Below the pieces are notes generated by a model. That model had not been told where the DNA came from. It did no database searches and saw nothing but the letters and a program-made list of their open reading frames with translations. Source: Cyanobium sp. M30B3 (GTDB lineage: Bacteria; Cyanobacteriota; Cyanobacteriia; PCC-6307; Cyanobiaceae). From it: a DNA stretch of 64,000 bases. This document shows positions 1 through 10,371 of this stretch, one piece after another (position 1 is the first letter of the stretch; the number at the start of each line of letters is the position of its first letter). The position numbers were made by a program, and so were the translations under genes. The DNA lies in NCBI GenBank assembly GCA_018399015.1, contig CP073761.1, positions 806,001-870,000 on the forward strand. Reading direction: 5' to 3'.

Positions 1-183
1 GAGCAGGAGTCCGACAAGCTGTATCGCGAGGCCCTGGCCACGGCCCAGGCCGAGGCCAATGCCTTGCGTGAGAAGGCTCGCCGGGAGATCGAGGCCGAGA
101 AGGAACAGGCGCTCGCCTCCCTGCGCTCCGAAGCCGATCAGCTCGGTGCCCTCATTGTTGACCGTCTGCTGGCCGCCCGATGA
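1..183 (+). CDS. atpF2: ATP synthase F0 subunit b' (3' end only)
   Basis: This is the last 60 codons of the second b-type stator subunit, called AtpG in older cyanobacterial naming. The gene runs off the left edge. The visible part is a continuous charged, Ala/Glu/Lys-rich helix (for example [15 protein letters not shown]) ending in LLAAR, as expected for the cytoplasmic coiled coil of a b' subunit that pairs with b and reaches up to delta. The stop TGA at 181-183 overlaps the ATG of atpF by four bases, so the genes are translationally coupled. The membrane-spanning N-terminus lies outside the window, so the identification rests on the coiled coil and on position in the cyanobacterial order b'-b-delta-alpha-gamma. 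Confidence 0.9.
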   Translation, partial: EQESDKLYREALATAQAEANALREKARREIEAEKEQALASLRSEADQLGALIVDRLLAAR

Positions 184-709
184 TCTTCCACTCCCCGGCC
201 ACCGTGCTGTTCGCCCACCACGGGGGCTTTGGTCTCAACCTCAATCTTTTTGAGACCAACCTGATCAACCTGGTCATTGTGATCGGGGTGCTCACCTGGT
301 TCCTGCGCGGCTTTCTCGGCGGCATGCTCGACCGCCGTCGCCAGGCCATCCTGGCCGACCTGAGTGACGCCGAATCCCGGCTGAAGACGGCCACCGCCGC
401 CGTGTCCAAGGCCCAGCAGGACCTTCAGGCTGCCCAACAGAAAGCCCAGCAGATCCGTGACGATGGCCTGGCCAGGGCCCAGTCCGTGCGTGAGGAGAGC
501 GAACGCCGCACGATCGAAGAGATGGCCCGGCTCAGGGAAGATGCCTCCGCTGACCTCAATGCTGAAGCCGCTCGCGTCTCGGATCTCCTCCGCCGGGAAG
601 CGGCCCGCCAGGCGATTGAGAAGGCCCTTGCAACCCTGCCCGGCAAACTTGACGAGGGCACCCAGGCGCGCCTGATCGACCAGTCCATCAACACTCTGGG
701 GAACGCCTG

Positions 710-710
<1 letters not shown>
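180..710 (+). CDS. atpF: ATP synthase F0 subunit b
   Basis: Subunit b of the peripheral stalk, 176 residues. After a short N-terminal stretch there is one hydrophobic segment (about residues 28-47, [20 protein letters not shown]), followed by a long charged helix rich in Ala, Glu, Arg and Gln that dimerises with b' and holds alpha3beta3 against rotation. Length is normal for cyanobacteria. The start ATG overlaps the upstream stop (ATGA) and the stop overlaps the atpH start by one base (TGATG). It acts in the thylakoid membrane. Confidence 0.96.
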
Positions 711-2846
<2,136 letters not shown>

Positions 2847-2859
2847 GGAGGACACTCAG

Positions 2860-3813
2860 ATGGCCAATCTCAAGGAAATCCGCGACCGCATCAGCTCGGT
2901 CAAGAACACGCGCAAGATCACCGAAGCCATGCGCCTGGTGGCAGCTGCCAAGGTGCGGCGCGCCCAGGAGCAGGTGCTGCGCAGCCGGCCGTTCGCCGAC
3001 CGGTTAGCCCGCGTGCTGGAGAACCTCCAGTCGCGCATGCGCTTTGAGGATGTGGACGCTCCCCTGCTGGAAGAGCGCCCGGTGCAGACCATCACCCTGC
3101 TGGCCGTCACCGGCGACCGGGGCCTCTGCGGTGGCTACAACGCCAACATCATCAAGCGCACCGAGCAGCGCTACGCAGAACTCACCGCCCAGGGCTATGT
3201 GGTGGATCTGGTACTGATCGGTCGCAAGGCGATCACTTACTTCCAGAACCGCTCCAGCCAGTACACGATCCGGGCCACCTTCACCGGCCTGGAGCAGGTG
3301 CCCAACGCCGAAGAAGCCCGGGGCATCGCCAACGAGATCCTGGCCGAGTTCCTCTCGGCCTCCACCGACCGCGTGGAGATCATCTTCACCAAGTTCATCA
3401 ATCTGGTGAGCTCCAGGCCGGTGATTCAGACCCTGTTGCCCCTGGATCCGCAGGGGATCGCCACTCCCGAGGATGAGATCTTCCGTCTCACCACACGGGA
3501 AGGCAGGCTGGTTGTGGAGTCTGGTTCCTCGGCCAATGCCGCCCCTGCTCTGCCCTCGGACATCGTGTTTGAACAGAGCCCCGAGCAGCTGCTCAATGCG
3601 CTCTTGCCCCTCTACCTGCAGAACCAGCTGCTGCGCTCCCTCCAGGAAGCCGCCGCCTCCGAGCTGGCCAGCCGGATGACGGCCATGAACAACGCCAGCG
3701 ACAACGCCAAGGCCCTCGCCAAGACCCTGACGCTGGATTACAACAAGGCCCGTCAGGCCGCCATCACCCAGGAGATTCTGGAAGTGGTGGGCGGTGCTTC
3801 GGCCATGGGCTGA
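2860..3813 (+). CDS. atpG: ATP synthase F1 subunit gamma
   Basis: Gamma subunit, the rotor shaft (AtpC in older cyanobacterial usage), 317 residues. The N-terminal helix [20 protein letters not shown] and the C-terminal helix ending in [16 protein letters not shown] are the two halves of the coiled coil that turns inside alpha3beta3. At over 310 residues it is longer than the roughly 285-residue E. coli protein, as expected for photosynthetic gamma subunits, which carry a regulatory insertion. A GGAGGA ribosome binding site sits about seven bases before the ATG. It is the last gene of this atp operon; beta and epsilon lie at 15.9-17.8 kb on the other strand. Confidence 0.97.
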   Translation: MANLKEIRDRISSVKNTRKITEAMRLVAAAKVRRAQEQVLRSRPFADRLARVLENLQSRMRFEDVDAPLLEERPVQTITLLAVTGDRGLCGGYNANIIKRTEQRYAELTAQGYVVDLVLIGRKAITYFQNRSSQYTIRATFTGLEQVPNAEEARGIANEILAEFLSASTDRVEIIFTKFINLVSSRPVIQTLLPLDPQGIATPEDEIFRLTTREGRLVVESGSSANAAPALPSDIVFEQSPEQLLNALLPLYLQNQLLRSLQEAAASELASRMTAMNNASDNAKALAKTLTLDYNKARQAAITQEILEVVGGASAMG

Positions 3814-3848
3814 GCCCAACCCACCAGAGCGCTCACGGCAGCTTCAAA

Positions 3849-3911
3849 CCCCTGGGCTCCTTCGGCCGTCACGCACGCTGCGCGTGCAACACGGCCTCCG
3901 GAGCCCAGGGG
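3849..3911. repeat. Compound inverted repeat downstream of atpG
   Basis: A perfect 12-base inverted repeat (CCCCTGGGCTCC at 3849-3860 with its complement at 3900-3911) encloses a 6-base pair (GGCCGT 3864-3869 / ACGGCC 3891-3896) and an inner hairpin (GCACGC 3873-3878 / GCGTGC 3882-3887). On RNA this would fold as one long interrupted stem. No T-run follows on either strand, so it is not a standard intrinsic terminator. It could end or protect the 3' end of the atp mRNA. Confidence 0.7.
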
Positions 3912-3966
3912 CCTCGACCATGCCGGGGCTTGTGGACCGAAGTTGGCGCTTGCATTTCCGGCCCCA

Positions 3967-4014
3967 AGCCCTGCAGTGGTGGCTCTCCTTCCGCTCCCAG
4001 CCCCCTGCAGGGCT
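3967..4014. repeat. 10-bp inverted repeat in the atp downstream spacer
   Basis: AGCCCTGCAG at 3967-3976 pairs with CTGCAGGGCT at 4005-4014, with a 28-base loop. It lies between two stronger hairpins in the same 308-base non-coding spacer (3814-4121). No convincing gene was seen in that spacer; the open frames crossing it are low-complexity and explained by GC content. Confidence 0.5.
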
Positions 4015-4025
4015 GCCGGTCGCCG

Positions 4026-4076
4026 GGCTCGGAGGGGCGCATTGCCCGCTTCGCGGGCAATGCGCCCCTCCGAGCC
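4026..4076. repeat. Perfect 24-bp inverted repeat with a 3-base loop
   Basis: Bases 4026-4049 (starting GGCTCGGAGGGGCGCATTGC) are exactly complementary to 4053-4076, with only TTC between them. This would be a very stable hairpin in RNA or an extruded cruciform in DNA. It has no following T-run and lies 45 bases before the ATG of the oxygenase gene. It could be a 3'-end stabiliser for the atp transcript, a barrier between transcription units, or one copy of a dispersed palindromic element. Confidence 0.85.
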
Positions 4077-4121
4077 GCCGGCCGGCAGTACCCCAGAGTT
4101 GGGGTATCACGTCCCGGCCCC

Positions 4122-4868
4122 ATGTCCCTGCCCCTGCCCGCTCCCGGAGGGCTGCAGATCCAGCCCCTGTTCCCGGTGGCGCTGGGACAGGTGCAGCTGA
4201 GGCCCGATCCCCTCGATCTGGCGCGCCAGCTGCAGACCCTGCTGGAGCTGCGCGGTGCGGCCCAGGGGAATCCGGATCCGGGCTGTGCCTGGACTGGTGA
4301 TCTCAACGGGGTGTGGCAACTGCATCGCCATCCCCTGTTTGTCCCCCTGCTGGCGGAGATCGCCGGCCAGGCCAGGGCCTACCTGGCCCAGCTGGGCTTT
4401 GACCCTGGCCGGGTGGCCCTGCACATCCAGCGCTGCTGGCCCGTGCTGAGTGAACCTGGCCAGGTGGTGGGCCGCCACCACCACCCCAACGCCCATCTCA
4501 GCGCCGTGTACTACCTCACCGGCGATGGCAGTGGTCGTTGCGGCGTGCTGCGCTGCTGGCCCAGACAGCAGCCCAATGAGCTCGTGCCCGGCATGGCGGT
4601 GGGCCATGGCGGCCCGCTGGCCGCCTCCCCCTGGACCCAGCCCTGGCAGGACGTGGCGCCCCGGGCGGGTCTGCTGTTGCTCTTCCCCGCCTGTCTCGAC
4701 CATGCCGTGCTGGCCAACGGGGACGCCGATGCCCTGCGCTGCTCGATTGCCGTGGATTTCGCCCTCACGGCCGCGCCGGCAGTCGCGGGCGACACCCCGC
4801 CGGAATACCTGGCACCCCACCCCAGCCAGTGGACGGCGATCACGGAAGATGGGGCCCTGCCAGCCTGA
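4122..4868 (+). CDS. Putative 2OG-Fe(II) oxygenase (2OG-FeII_Oxy_5 type)
   Basis: A 248-residue protein resembling the TIGR02466/PF13759 group of putative 2-oxoglutarate and iron dependent dioxygenases. The iron-binding region GRHHHPNAHLSAVYYLTGDG (about residues 118-137) matches the family H-x-HPN-x-x-S-x-VYYL pattern. The distal half has DHAVLANGD (His about 194) and RCSIAVDFAL (Arg about 206), the usual positions of the third iron ligand and the 2OG-binding arginine. The ATG at 4122 was chosen because the frame upstream is low-complexity spacer with hairpins. The substrate is unknown. The next gene is a ferredoxin starting five bases after this stop, so the two are probably co-transcribed. 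Confidence 0.8.
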   Translation: MSLPLPAPGGLQIQPLFPVALGQVQLRPDPLDLARQLQTLLELRGAAQGNPDPGCAWTGDLNGVWQLHRHPLFVPLLAEIAGQARAYLAQLGFDPGRVALHIQRCWPVLSEPGQVVGRHHHPNAHLSAVYYLTGDGSGRCGVLRCWPRQQPNELVPGMAVGHGGPLAASPWTQPWQDVAPRAGLLLLFPACLDHAVLANGDADALRCSIAVDFALTAAPAVAGDTPPEYLAPHPSQWTAITEDGALPA

Positions 4869-4873
4869 GCCCC

Positions 4874-5197
4874 ATGACTGCCAGCTACACCGTTGTTGCC
4901 GCGATCAACGGCGTCAGCCACACCTTCACCTGCAGCGAAGACCAGACCGTGCTCGCCGCAGCCGAGGCCGCTGGTGTGGAGCTGCCCAGTTCCTGCTGTT
5001 CCGGGGTGTGCACCACCTGTGCCGCCCTGCTCAGCGAGGGCAGCGTGCATCAGCCGGATGCCATGGGAGTGAAGGCCGAATTGCAGCAGCAGGGGTATGC
5101 ACTTCTTTGTGTGGCCTTCCCGCGCAGTGATCTCCAGCTCCAGGCCGGCATGGAGGACGCCCTCTACGAGGCCCAGTTTGGCCAGTACCAGAAGTGA
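4874..5197 (+). CDS. [2Fe-2S] ferredoxin, divergent plant type
   Basis: A 107-residue plant-type ferredoxin domain. The cluster ligands are visible as SSCCSGVCTTC (the C-x4-C-x2-C core) and a fourth Cys in YALLCVAFPRSD. It is more divergent and slightly longer than the photosynthetic PetF at 35131, with an acidic Tyr-rich C-terminal tail (AGMEDALYEAQFGQYQK). It is probably a dedicated electron carrier rather than the bulk photosystem I acceptor. The ATG at 4874 gives a ferredoxin-like N-terminus (MTASYTVVAAING). An in-frame upstream start at 4829 would overlap the oxygenase. It lies between the oxygenase and a small protein in a tight plus-strand unit. Confidence 0.85.
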   Translation: MTASYTVVAAINGVSHTFTCSEDQTVLAAAEAAGVELPSSCCSGVCTTCAALLSEGSVHQPDAMGVKAELQQQGYALLCVAFPRSDLQLQAGMEDALYEAQFGQYQK

Positions 5198-5207
5198 TCT
5201 CCAGCTG

Positions 5208-5411
5208 GTGAGGGCCTTCACCCTGCGCTGTCTGCACCTGCAGCTCGAGCGCCCCTGCGGCCCGCTGCGTCCGGCCATTGAAGCTGCCCTGTCCCGGCAT
5301 GGCCGTCCCCTGCGCTGGGCGATCACGGCCACGTCCGCTTCGCAGTTGTGGATTGAGGCCGTGGTTGAGGGTGCCGACGTTCCGGGGTCTCCAGGGGAGT
5401 GGGGGGGATGA
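5208..5411 (+). CDS. Small protein of unknown function (67 aa)
   Basis: Read from a GTG ten bases after the ferredoxin stop, this gives 67 residues beginning VRAFTLRCLHLQLERPCG and containing RPLRWAITATSASQLWIEAV. The stop at 5409-5411 overlaps the ATG of the DUF3326 gene by four bases, which supports a real, coupled gene. The sequence looks like a compact alpha/beta domain with no signal peptide or membrane segment. I do not recognise a family. The upstream ATG in this frame (5097) would overlap the ferredoxin by 100 bases and is unlikely. Confidence 0.65.
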   Translation: MRAFTLRCLHLQLERPCGPLRPAIEAALSRHGRPLRWAITATSASQLWIEAVVEGADVPGSPGEWGG

Positions 5412-6490
5412 CGGGAGAGGCCCAGTCCGCGCTGCCCCTGCCCACCCTGCTGGTGATTCCCACCGGCATCGGCTGTGAGCTGGGGGGGTACGCCGGCGAT
5501 GGCCTGCCGGCGGCCCGCCTGCTGGCGGCTGCCAGTGGCTGTCTGATCACCCACCCCAACGTGATGAACGGCGCCTCCCTCTACTGGAGTGACCGGCGCA
5601 TCCACTATGTGGAGGGTTCGGCGCTCGATCGCTTCGCCAGCGGCGATCTGGCCCTGCGGCCGGTGCGGCGCCAGCGGCTGGGCCTGCTGCTCGACGCCGC
5701 CATCGAACCGGAGCTGCGCCTGCGCCACCTGCAGGTGGCCGATGGCTGCCGGGCCAGCCTCGGCCTGGAGATCGGGCCGGTGCTCAGCACCGACGCCCCC
5801 CTGGATGTGAGCCTGGAGCTGGGTCCCAGTGGGGCCAGCTGGGGGCGCCTGGGCCGGCCCGATGCCCTGCTGCGCGCAGGTGAGGCCCTCAGGCGTGCAG
5901 GCGCCACGGCCATCGCCGTGGTGGCGCGCTTTCCGGAGGATCCCGCCAGTGAGGCGCTGGCGGCCTATCGCGGCGGGAGCGGTGTGGATGCGCTCGCCGG
6001 CGCCGAGGCGGTGATCAGCCACCTGCTCACCCGGCACCTGGGCATTCCCTGCGCCCACGCCCCCGCCCTCAGCCCCTTGCCGCCCAGCGCCGCGCTCGAC
6101 CCCCGTGCTGCCGCTGAAGAACTGGGGCACACGTTCCTGGCCTGCGTGCTGGTGGGGCTGAGCCGGGCCCCCGACCTGGTGGCCCGCCCTGCCAACGGCG
6201 CCTGGGATGGTCCAGGGCTGCTCCGGCCCGAGCAGATCGGGGCCGTGGTGGCACCTGCCGATGCCCTGGGTGGGGCGGCGGTGCTGGCCTGCGCCGAGCG
6301 GGGGGTGCCGCTGATCGCCGTGTACAACCCCTGTGTGCTGCAGGTGAACGCGGCGGCCCTGGGGCTGGATGTGTTGCCGGCCCGCAGCTACAGCGAGGCC
6401 GCCGGGTTGGTGCTGGCCCTGCGGGAGGGCCTTGCTCCGGCGGCCGTGCAGCGGCCCTTGCCCCCCCTGCAGTGGCTTCATTCCCGGTGA
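5408..6490 (+). CDS. DUF3326 family protein
   Basis: A 360-residue protein of the DUF3326 family, found in cyanobacteria and plastid-bearing plants, with no known reaction. The N-terminus [19 protein letters not shown] and the segment [16 protein letters not shown] (about residues 48-63) are characteristic. Later segments such as [16 protein letters not shown] and [13 protein letters not shown] suggest an alpha/beta nucleotide- or sugar-binding fold. The start at 5408 overlaps the previous stop (ATGA); GTG 5399 is a possible alternative. It ends 13 bases inside the convergent rlmH gene. Its place behind an oxygenase and a ferredoxin is the only functional hint. Confidence 0.85.
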   Translation: MTGEAQSALPLPTLLVIPTGIGCELGGYAGDGLPAARLLAAASGCLITHPNVMNGASLYWSDRRIHYVEGSALDRFASGDLALRPVRRQRLGLLLDAAIEPELRLRHLQVADGCRASLGLEIGPVLSTDAPLDVSLELGPSGASWGRLGRPDALLRAGEALRRAGATAIAVVARFPEDPASEALAAYRGGSGVDALAGAEAVISHLLTRHLGIPCAHAPALSPLPPSAALDPRAAAEELGHTFLACVLVGLSRAPDLVARPANGAWDGPGLLRPEQIGAVVAPADALGGAAVLACAERGVPLIAVYNPCVLQVNAAALGLDVLPARSYSEAAGLVLALREGLAPAAVQRPLPPLQWLHSR

Positions 6491-6915
6491 TAGGGGCCTC
6501 CCTGCTGGATCGTCCGGGCCCGGTAGAGCTGCTCCAACAGCAGCAACCGTGCCAGGTCATGGGGGAAGGTGAGCGGCGAGAGGCTGAGGGTCCAGGCGGC
6601 GCGCTGCTTGAGGCGAGCACTGAGCCCATCGGCCCCGCCGATCACGAAGGCCAGCCGGCCCGAGCCCGAGTCGCGCAGGCGCCCGGCCAGTTGCGCCGAC
6701 CCCAGGGCGACTCCCTCCTCACTGAGGGCCACCAGCTGCTCATCACTCCGCAGTTCGGCCAGCAGGGCCTCGGCTTCCCGCTCGGGGTTGCTCTCGCGCA
6801 GCTCCAGCAGCGTGAGTCCCGGCAGGCGCTTGAGGTAGGTGGCCAGGCCCTCGCGTACCCAGCCCTTGCGCACCTTGCCCACCGCCAGGATGCGGATGCG
6901 CGCCGGGTTGAGCAT
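6478..6915 (-). CDS. rlmH: 23S rRNA (pseudouridine1915-N3)-methyltransferase RlmH
   Basis: A 145-residue SPOUT methyltransferase that methylates pseudouridine 1915 in helix 69 of 23S rRNA. The family C-terminus [19 protein letters not shown] followed by GGPYHRE is present. The SAM-binding knot segment [13 protein letters not shown] lies near residue 101. The ATG at 6915 overlaps the TGA of ald (TGATG), so it is translated behind alanine dehydrogenase. Its 3' end overlaps the convergent DUF3326 gene by 13 bases. Confidence 0.95.
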   Translation of the reverse strand: MLNPARIRILAVGKVRKGWVREGLATYLKRLPGLTLLELRESNPEREAEALLAELRSDEQLVALSEEGVALGSAQLAGRLRDSGSGRLAFVIGGADGLSARLKQRAAWTLSLSPLTFPHDLARLLLLEQLYRARTIQQGGPYHRE

Positions 6916-8057
6916 CAGCGCAGGCAGGCCATCGGGTGGCGGGTGGCCACCCCCAGGGCCCGGGCCACGCCGGGGTGACACACGGCCCCATTCACGGTGT
7001 TCAGCCCGGAGAGCAGTTCGGGACGGTCGGTGACCGCCTCGCTGAGGCCACGGCCGGCCATCACCAGGATGTAAGGAAGGGTCACGCTCACCAGGGCCTC
7101 GGTGGAGGTGAAGGGCACGGCCCCGGGCATGTTGCCCACCGCGTAGTGCTGCACCCCGTGCAGGGTGTGCACCGGATCGGTGTGGGTGGTCTCGCGGCTG
7201 GTGGCGATGCAGCCCCCCTGGTCGATGGCCACGTCCACGATCACCGAGCCCGGTTTCATCTGCTTCACCAGGTCCTCAGCCACCAGCGTGGGTGCCCGGC
7301 CCCCGGGCGTGAGCACGGCGCCGATCAGCAGGTCGGCGCCGGGTATGTGGCGCTCGATCAGACTGCGGCTGCTCACCAGGCTCACCAGCCGGCCGCGGCG
7401 ATCGGCCTCCAGCTGGCGCAGGCGCTGGGGCGAGCGATCCAGCAGCAGCACCTCGGCGTCCATGGCGGCGGCGATGCGGGCGGCGTTCCAGCCGACGCTG
7501 CCGGCCCCGAGCACCACCACCCGTGCCGGGCGCACGCCGGTGCAGCCGCCGATCAGGATGCCGCGGCCGCCGTGGGGCTTCTCCAGCAGGTGGGCGCCCA
7601 CCTGGGCCGCCAGGCGGCCGGCGATCTCGCTCATCGGCGCCAGCAGGGGCAGGCTGCCGTCCTCCAGCTGCACGGTCTCGTAGGCCACGCCGGTGGTGCC
7701 GGCCTCCAGCAGGGCCCGGCCCACCTCCGGATAGGCCGCCAGGTGCAGATAGGTGAACAGCACCAGGTCGGCACGCAGGAAGGGGAACTCCTCGGGCTGG
7801 GGTTCCTTCACCTTCACCACCAGATGGGCCCCCCAGGCCTCCTCCTGGCTCACCAGGCGGGCCCCGGCGGCGGCAAAGCTGTCATCGCTGATGCCGGCCC
7901 CGAGGCCGGCGCCGGCCTGCACCCGCACCTCCATGCCCTGGGCCACCAGCTCGCTCACCCCGTCGGGGGTGAGGGCCACCCGCCGCTCGTCGCGTTTGAT
8001 CTCGCTGGGCACGCCGATGCTGGCCATCGGGGCGCTGAAGGTGGACGGGGCGGCCAT
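6915..8057 (-). CDS. ald: Alanine dehydrogenase
   Basis: NAD-dependent L-alanine dehydrogenase (alanine to pyruvate and ammonia), 380 residues. Visible family features are the N-terminal [20 protein letters not shown] with the pyruvate-binding Arg and Lys, the [10 protein letters not shown] segment, the Rossmann motif [15 protein letters not shown] (about residue 180), and the C-terminal [14 protein letters not shown] loop. An internal MASIGVP start at residue 11 is an alternative. It lies between nadE (29-base gap) and rlmH (overlap) in one minus-strand run. Confidence 0.95.
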   Translation of the reverse strand: MAAPSTFSAPMASIGVPSEIKRDERRVALTPDGVSELVAQGMEVRVQAGAGLGAGISDDSFAAAGARLVSQEEAWGAHLVVKVKEPQPEEFPFLRADLVLFTYLHLAAYPEVGRALLEAGTTGVAYETVQLEDGSLPLLAPMSEIAGRLAAQVGAHLLEKPHGGRGILIGGCTGVRPARVVVLGAGSVGWNAARIAAAMDAEVLLLDRSPQRLRQLEADRRGRLVSLVSSRSLIERHIPGADLLIGAVLTPGGRAPTLVAEDLVKQMKPGSVIVDVAIDQGGCIATSRETTHTDPVHTLHGVQHYAVGNMPGAVPFTSTEALVSVTLPYILVMAGRGLSEAVTDRPELLSGLNTVNGAVCHPGVARALGVATRHPMACLR

Positions 8058-8086
8058 GGAGCTTGCGCGTGCCCCCTCAGCCTGGC

Positions 8087-9802
8087 TCAGCGGGCGGCAA
8101 TCGGCATCCGCCAGCCGCTGCCGAACGCCTGGCCGCTCACCTTCAGCACCGGAGCCGCCTGGCGGCGCTTGAATTCCGCCCGGCGCAGCAGGCCCATCAC
8201 CCGCTCGGCCAGGGCGCCATCCTGGCCTTCCGCTGCCAACTGCTCGGGGCTCAGGCGCTGCTCCACCAGGGCCTCCAGCAGGGGATCGAGCACGGCGTAG
8301 TCGGGCAGGGAATCGCTGTCGCGCTGGTCGGGCCGCAGCTCGGCGCTGGGGGGCTTGAGCCGGATCGCGGCCCCCACCAGCTCGCCGCTGGCCGGCAGGC
8401 CCAGGTCGGCGCGGCAGCTGGCGGCGGCGGGGGAATCCAGCCAGGCGCAGAGCTCGAACACCCGGCTCTTGTACACGTCGCCGATCACGGCCAGGCCGCC
8501 GTTCATGTCGCCGTAGAGGGTGCAGTAGCCCACGGCCAGCTCACTCTTGTTGCCGGTGGAGAGCAGCAGCTGGCCCTGCTGGTTGGCCACGGCCATCAAC
8601 AGGGTGCCGCGGATCCGCGACTGCAGGTTCTCGGCCGTGACGCCGGCGGGCTCCCCCCCGAGGGCCGGCGCCAGGGCCTGATCGAAGCCGGCCATCAGGC
8701 CGGCGATCGGCAGGGTGTGGGTGCGCAGGCCGAGCCGGGCGGCCAGGGCCAGGGCATCGTCGATGGAGCCGGCCGAACTCCAGGGGGAGGGCAGCAGCAG
8801 GGCCTGCACCCGGCCTGCCCCCAGGGCGGCTGCGGCGATCACCGCCACCAGGGCCGAATCGATGCCGCCGCTGAGACCCAGCAGGGCCTGGTGGAAGCCG
8901 CAGGTGCCGGCGTAGTCGCGCACCCCCAGCACCAGGGCGCGGAACAGCTGCTCCAGGGGCTCCGGCTCCGGGGCCAGGTCGGGGGAGGCGGGGGCATCCC
9001 CCGGACCGCGGGGCGCAGCGGCATCCCACAGCGTCACCGCCTCCTGGCAGCAGGGCAGGCGGCAGAGCAGTGTGCCGACGGCATCCACCACGAAGCTGGC
9101 GCCGTCGAACACCAGCTCGTCGTTGCCGCCCACCTGGTTCACGTACACCGCCGGGCAGCCGAGACGGGCGGCGGCACGGCCGGCCAGCTGGCGGCGCAGG
9201 CCGCTCTTCAACTGGCTGAAGGGGGAGGCGGAGAGGTTGAGCAGCAGATCCGGCTGCAGGGGCTGCAGGGCGGCGATCGGGTCCGGCCCCACCAGACGCT
9301 GGCCCTGCAGCTTCTCCTCCACCCAGAGGTCCTCGCAGATGGTGAGCCCCAGCCGCCAGCTGCGGCCCCCGCACTCCAGTTCCAGCAGCGATGGGTCGGC
9401 GGCAGGTCGGAAGTAGCGGCGCTCGTCGAACACGTCGTAGCTGGGCAGCAGCTGCTTGCGTGCCACCACCCGCCAGCCGCCGGGCTGCACCAGGGCCAGG
9501 GCGTTGTGGAGATTGGGCAGGCCGTGCTCCCCGCAGGGCTCCGCCATGCCCACCAGCACCGGGGGAAGGCCAGCTGTGGCCGCCAGGCCCGCAGCCAGCT
9601 GGTCGAGGACCCGGGCCTGGGCCTCCAGGCGGGCCGGCAGCAGCAGCAGATCCCGGGGCGGATAGCCCCAGAGCGAGAGTTCGGGGGTGAGCACCAGATC
9701 GGCGCCCTGGGCGGCGGCGCGCCCACAGGCCGCCAGGATCCGTTCGCCGTTGCCCGCCAGATCGCCCACCACCGGATTGAGCTGGGCCAGGGCGAGGCGC
9801 AT
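8087..9802 (-). CDS. nadE: Glutamine-dependent NAD+ synthetase
   Basis: Two-domain NAD synthetase, 571 residues, converting deamido-NAD, ATP and glutamine to NAD. The N-terminal nitrilase-type glutaminase domain shows the catalytic Glu in LVLTPELSLWGYPPRDLLL and the catalytic Cys in LTICEDLW. The C-terminal synthetase domain has the ATP-pyrophosphatase loop LLGLSGGIDSALVAVIAA, followed by LLSTGNKSELAVGYCTLYGD. The stop of nadD at 9802 overlaps this ATG (TGATG), so the last two steps of NAD synthesis are translationally linked. Confidence 0.96.
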   Translation of the reverse strand: MRLALAQLNPVVGDLAGNGERILAACGRAAAQGADLVLTPELSLWGYPPRDLLLLPARLEAQARVLDQLAAGLAATAGLPPVLVGMAEPCGEHGLPNLHNALALVQPGGWRVVARKQLLPSYDVFDERRYFRPAADPSLLELECGGRSWRLGLTICEDLWVEEKLQGQRLVGPDPIAALQPLQPDLLLNLSASPFSQLKSGLRRQLAGRAAARLGCPAVYVNQVGGNDELVFDGASFVVDAVGTLLCRLPCCQEAVTLWDAAAPRGPGDAPASPDLAPEPEPLEQLFRALVLGVRDYAGTCGFHQALLGLSGGIDSALVAVIAAAALGAGRVQALLLPSPWSSAGSIDDALALAARLGLRTHTLPIAGLMAGFDQALAPALGGEPAGVTAENLQSRIRGTLLMAVANQQGQLLLSTGNKSELAVGYCTLYGDMNGGLAVIGDVYKSRVFELCAWLDSPAAASCRADLGLPASGELVGAAIRLKPPSAELRPDQRDSDSLPDYAVLDPLLEALVEQRLSPEQLAAEGQDGALAERVMGLLRRAEFKRRQAAPVLKVSGQAFGSGWRMPIAAR

Positions 9803-10371
9803 CAGGGTCGGGTGGCGAGGCCGTAGAGATTGTGCTCCAGCAGCACGGGCCAGACGGCGGCGGGTACCTGGTCGGCTCGGGGCCGCTGGCGGATCGTGGA
9901 GCTGGCGGTGGCGGGGATCTCCAGGGGCAGGGTCTGCACCCGGGCTCCGAGCTGCCGCAGCTGGTTCACCGCCTCTGGAGGCAGGGGCCAGCCCGAGCGG
10001 GGCACGATGGCCAGCCGGCAGCTGCGCAGCACGGCTTCGGCCTCCTTCCAGCCGGGAATCTGGCCGGCCAGATCACTGCCCACCACGAACACCAGCTCCT
10101 CCCGGGGCCAGCGCCGGGCGGCCCGCCGCAGGGTGGTGATCGCCCAGGGGCTGCTCAGGTCCTGCACCAGCTCCAGGCGGGGATTGCCGATCGCCTGCAC
10201 GAGGACGTCCAGCAGTGCCGCCCGCTGCTCCAGCGGGGCACCATGGCGCTTGCTCGGGTTGTCGCTCGCCCAGGTGGCCACCCGCGGGAAGTGCTTGAGC
10301 AGACCCTCCAGCAGGGCCTGGTGGCCGCAGCTGGGCGGGTCGGCGCTGGTGCCGAGCAGGGCCACGCTCAC
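9802..10371 (-). CDS. nadD: Nicotinate-nucleotide adenylyltransferase
   Basis: Makes deamido-NAD from nicotinate mononucleotide and ATP; 189 residues from the GTG at 10371. The nucleotidyltransferase signature is present in diverged form, ALLGTSADPPSCGHQALLEG in place of the usual GGSFDPxHxGH. VVGSDLAGQIPGW and the SSTIRQR motif near the C-terminus match NadD. The GTG overlaps the stop of the upstream GTPase (GTGA). An ATG at 10407 would lengthen it by 12 residues and overlap the GTPase further. The product feeds directly into NadE, the next gene. Confidence 0.88.
   Translation of the reverse strand: MSVALLGTSADPPSCGHQALLEGLLKHFPRVATWASDNPSKRHGAPLEQRAALLDVLVQAIGNPRLELVQDLSSPWAITTLRRAARRWPREELVFVVGSDLAGQIPGWKEAEAVLRSCRLAIVPRSGWPLPPEAVNQLRQLGARVQTLPLEIPATASSTIRQRPRADQVPAAVWPVLLEHNLYGLATRP

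Noticed and set aside
4829-4873. Upstream ATG for the first ferredoxin
   Set aside because: It would add 15 residues not typical of ferredoxins and overlap the oxygenase gene by 40 bases.
4511-6481. 656-codon minus-strand frame opposite the oxygenase, ferredoxin and DUF3326 genes
   Set aside because: The plus-strand genes have clear family motifs; the minus translation is Gly/Gln/His-rich with none.
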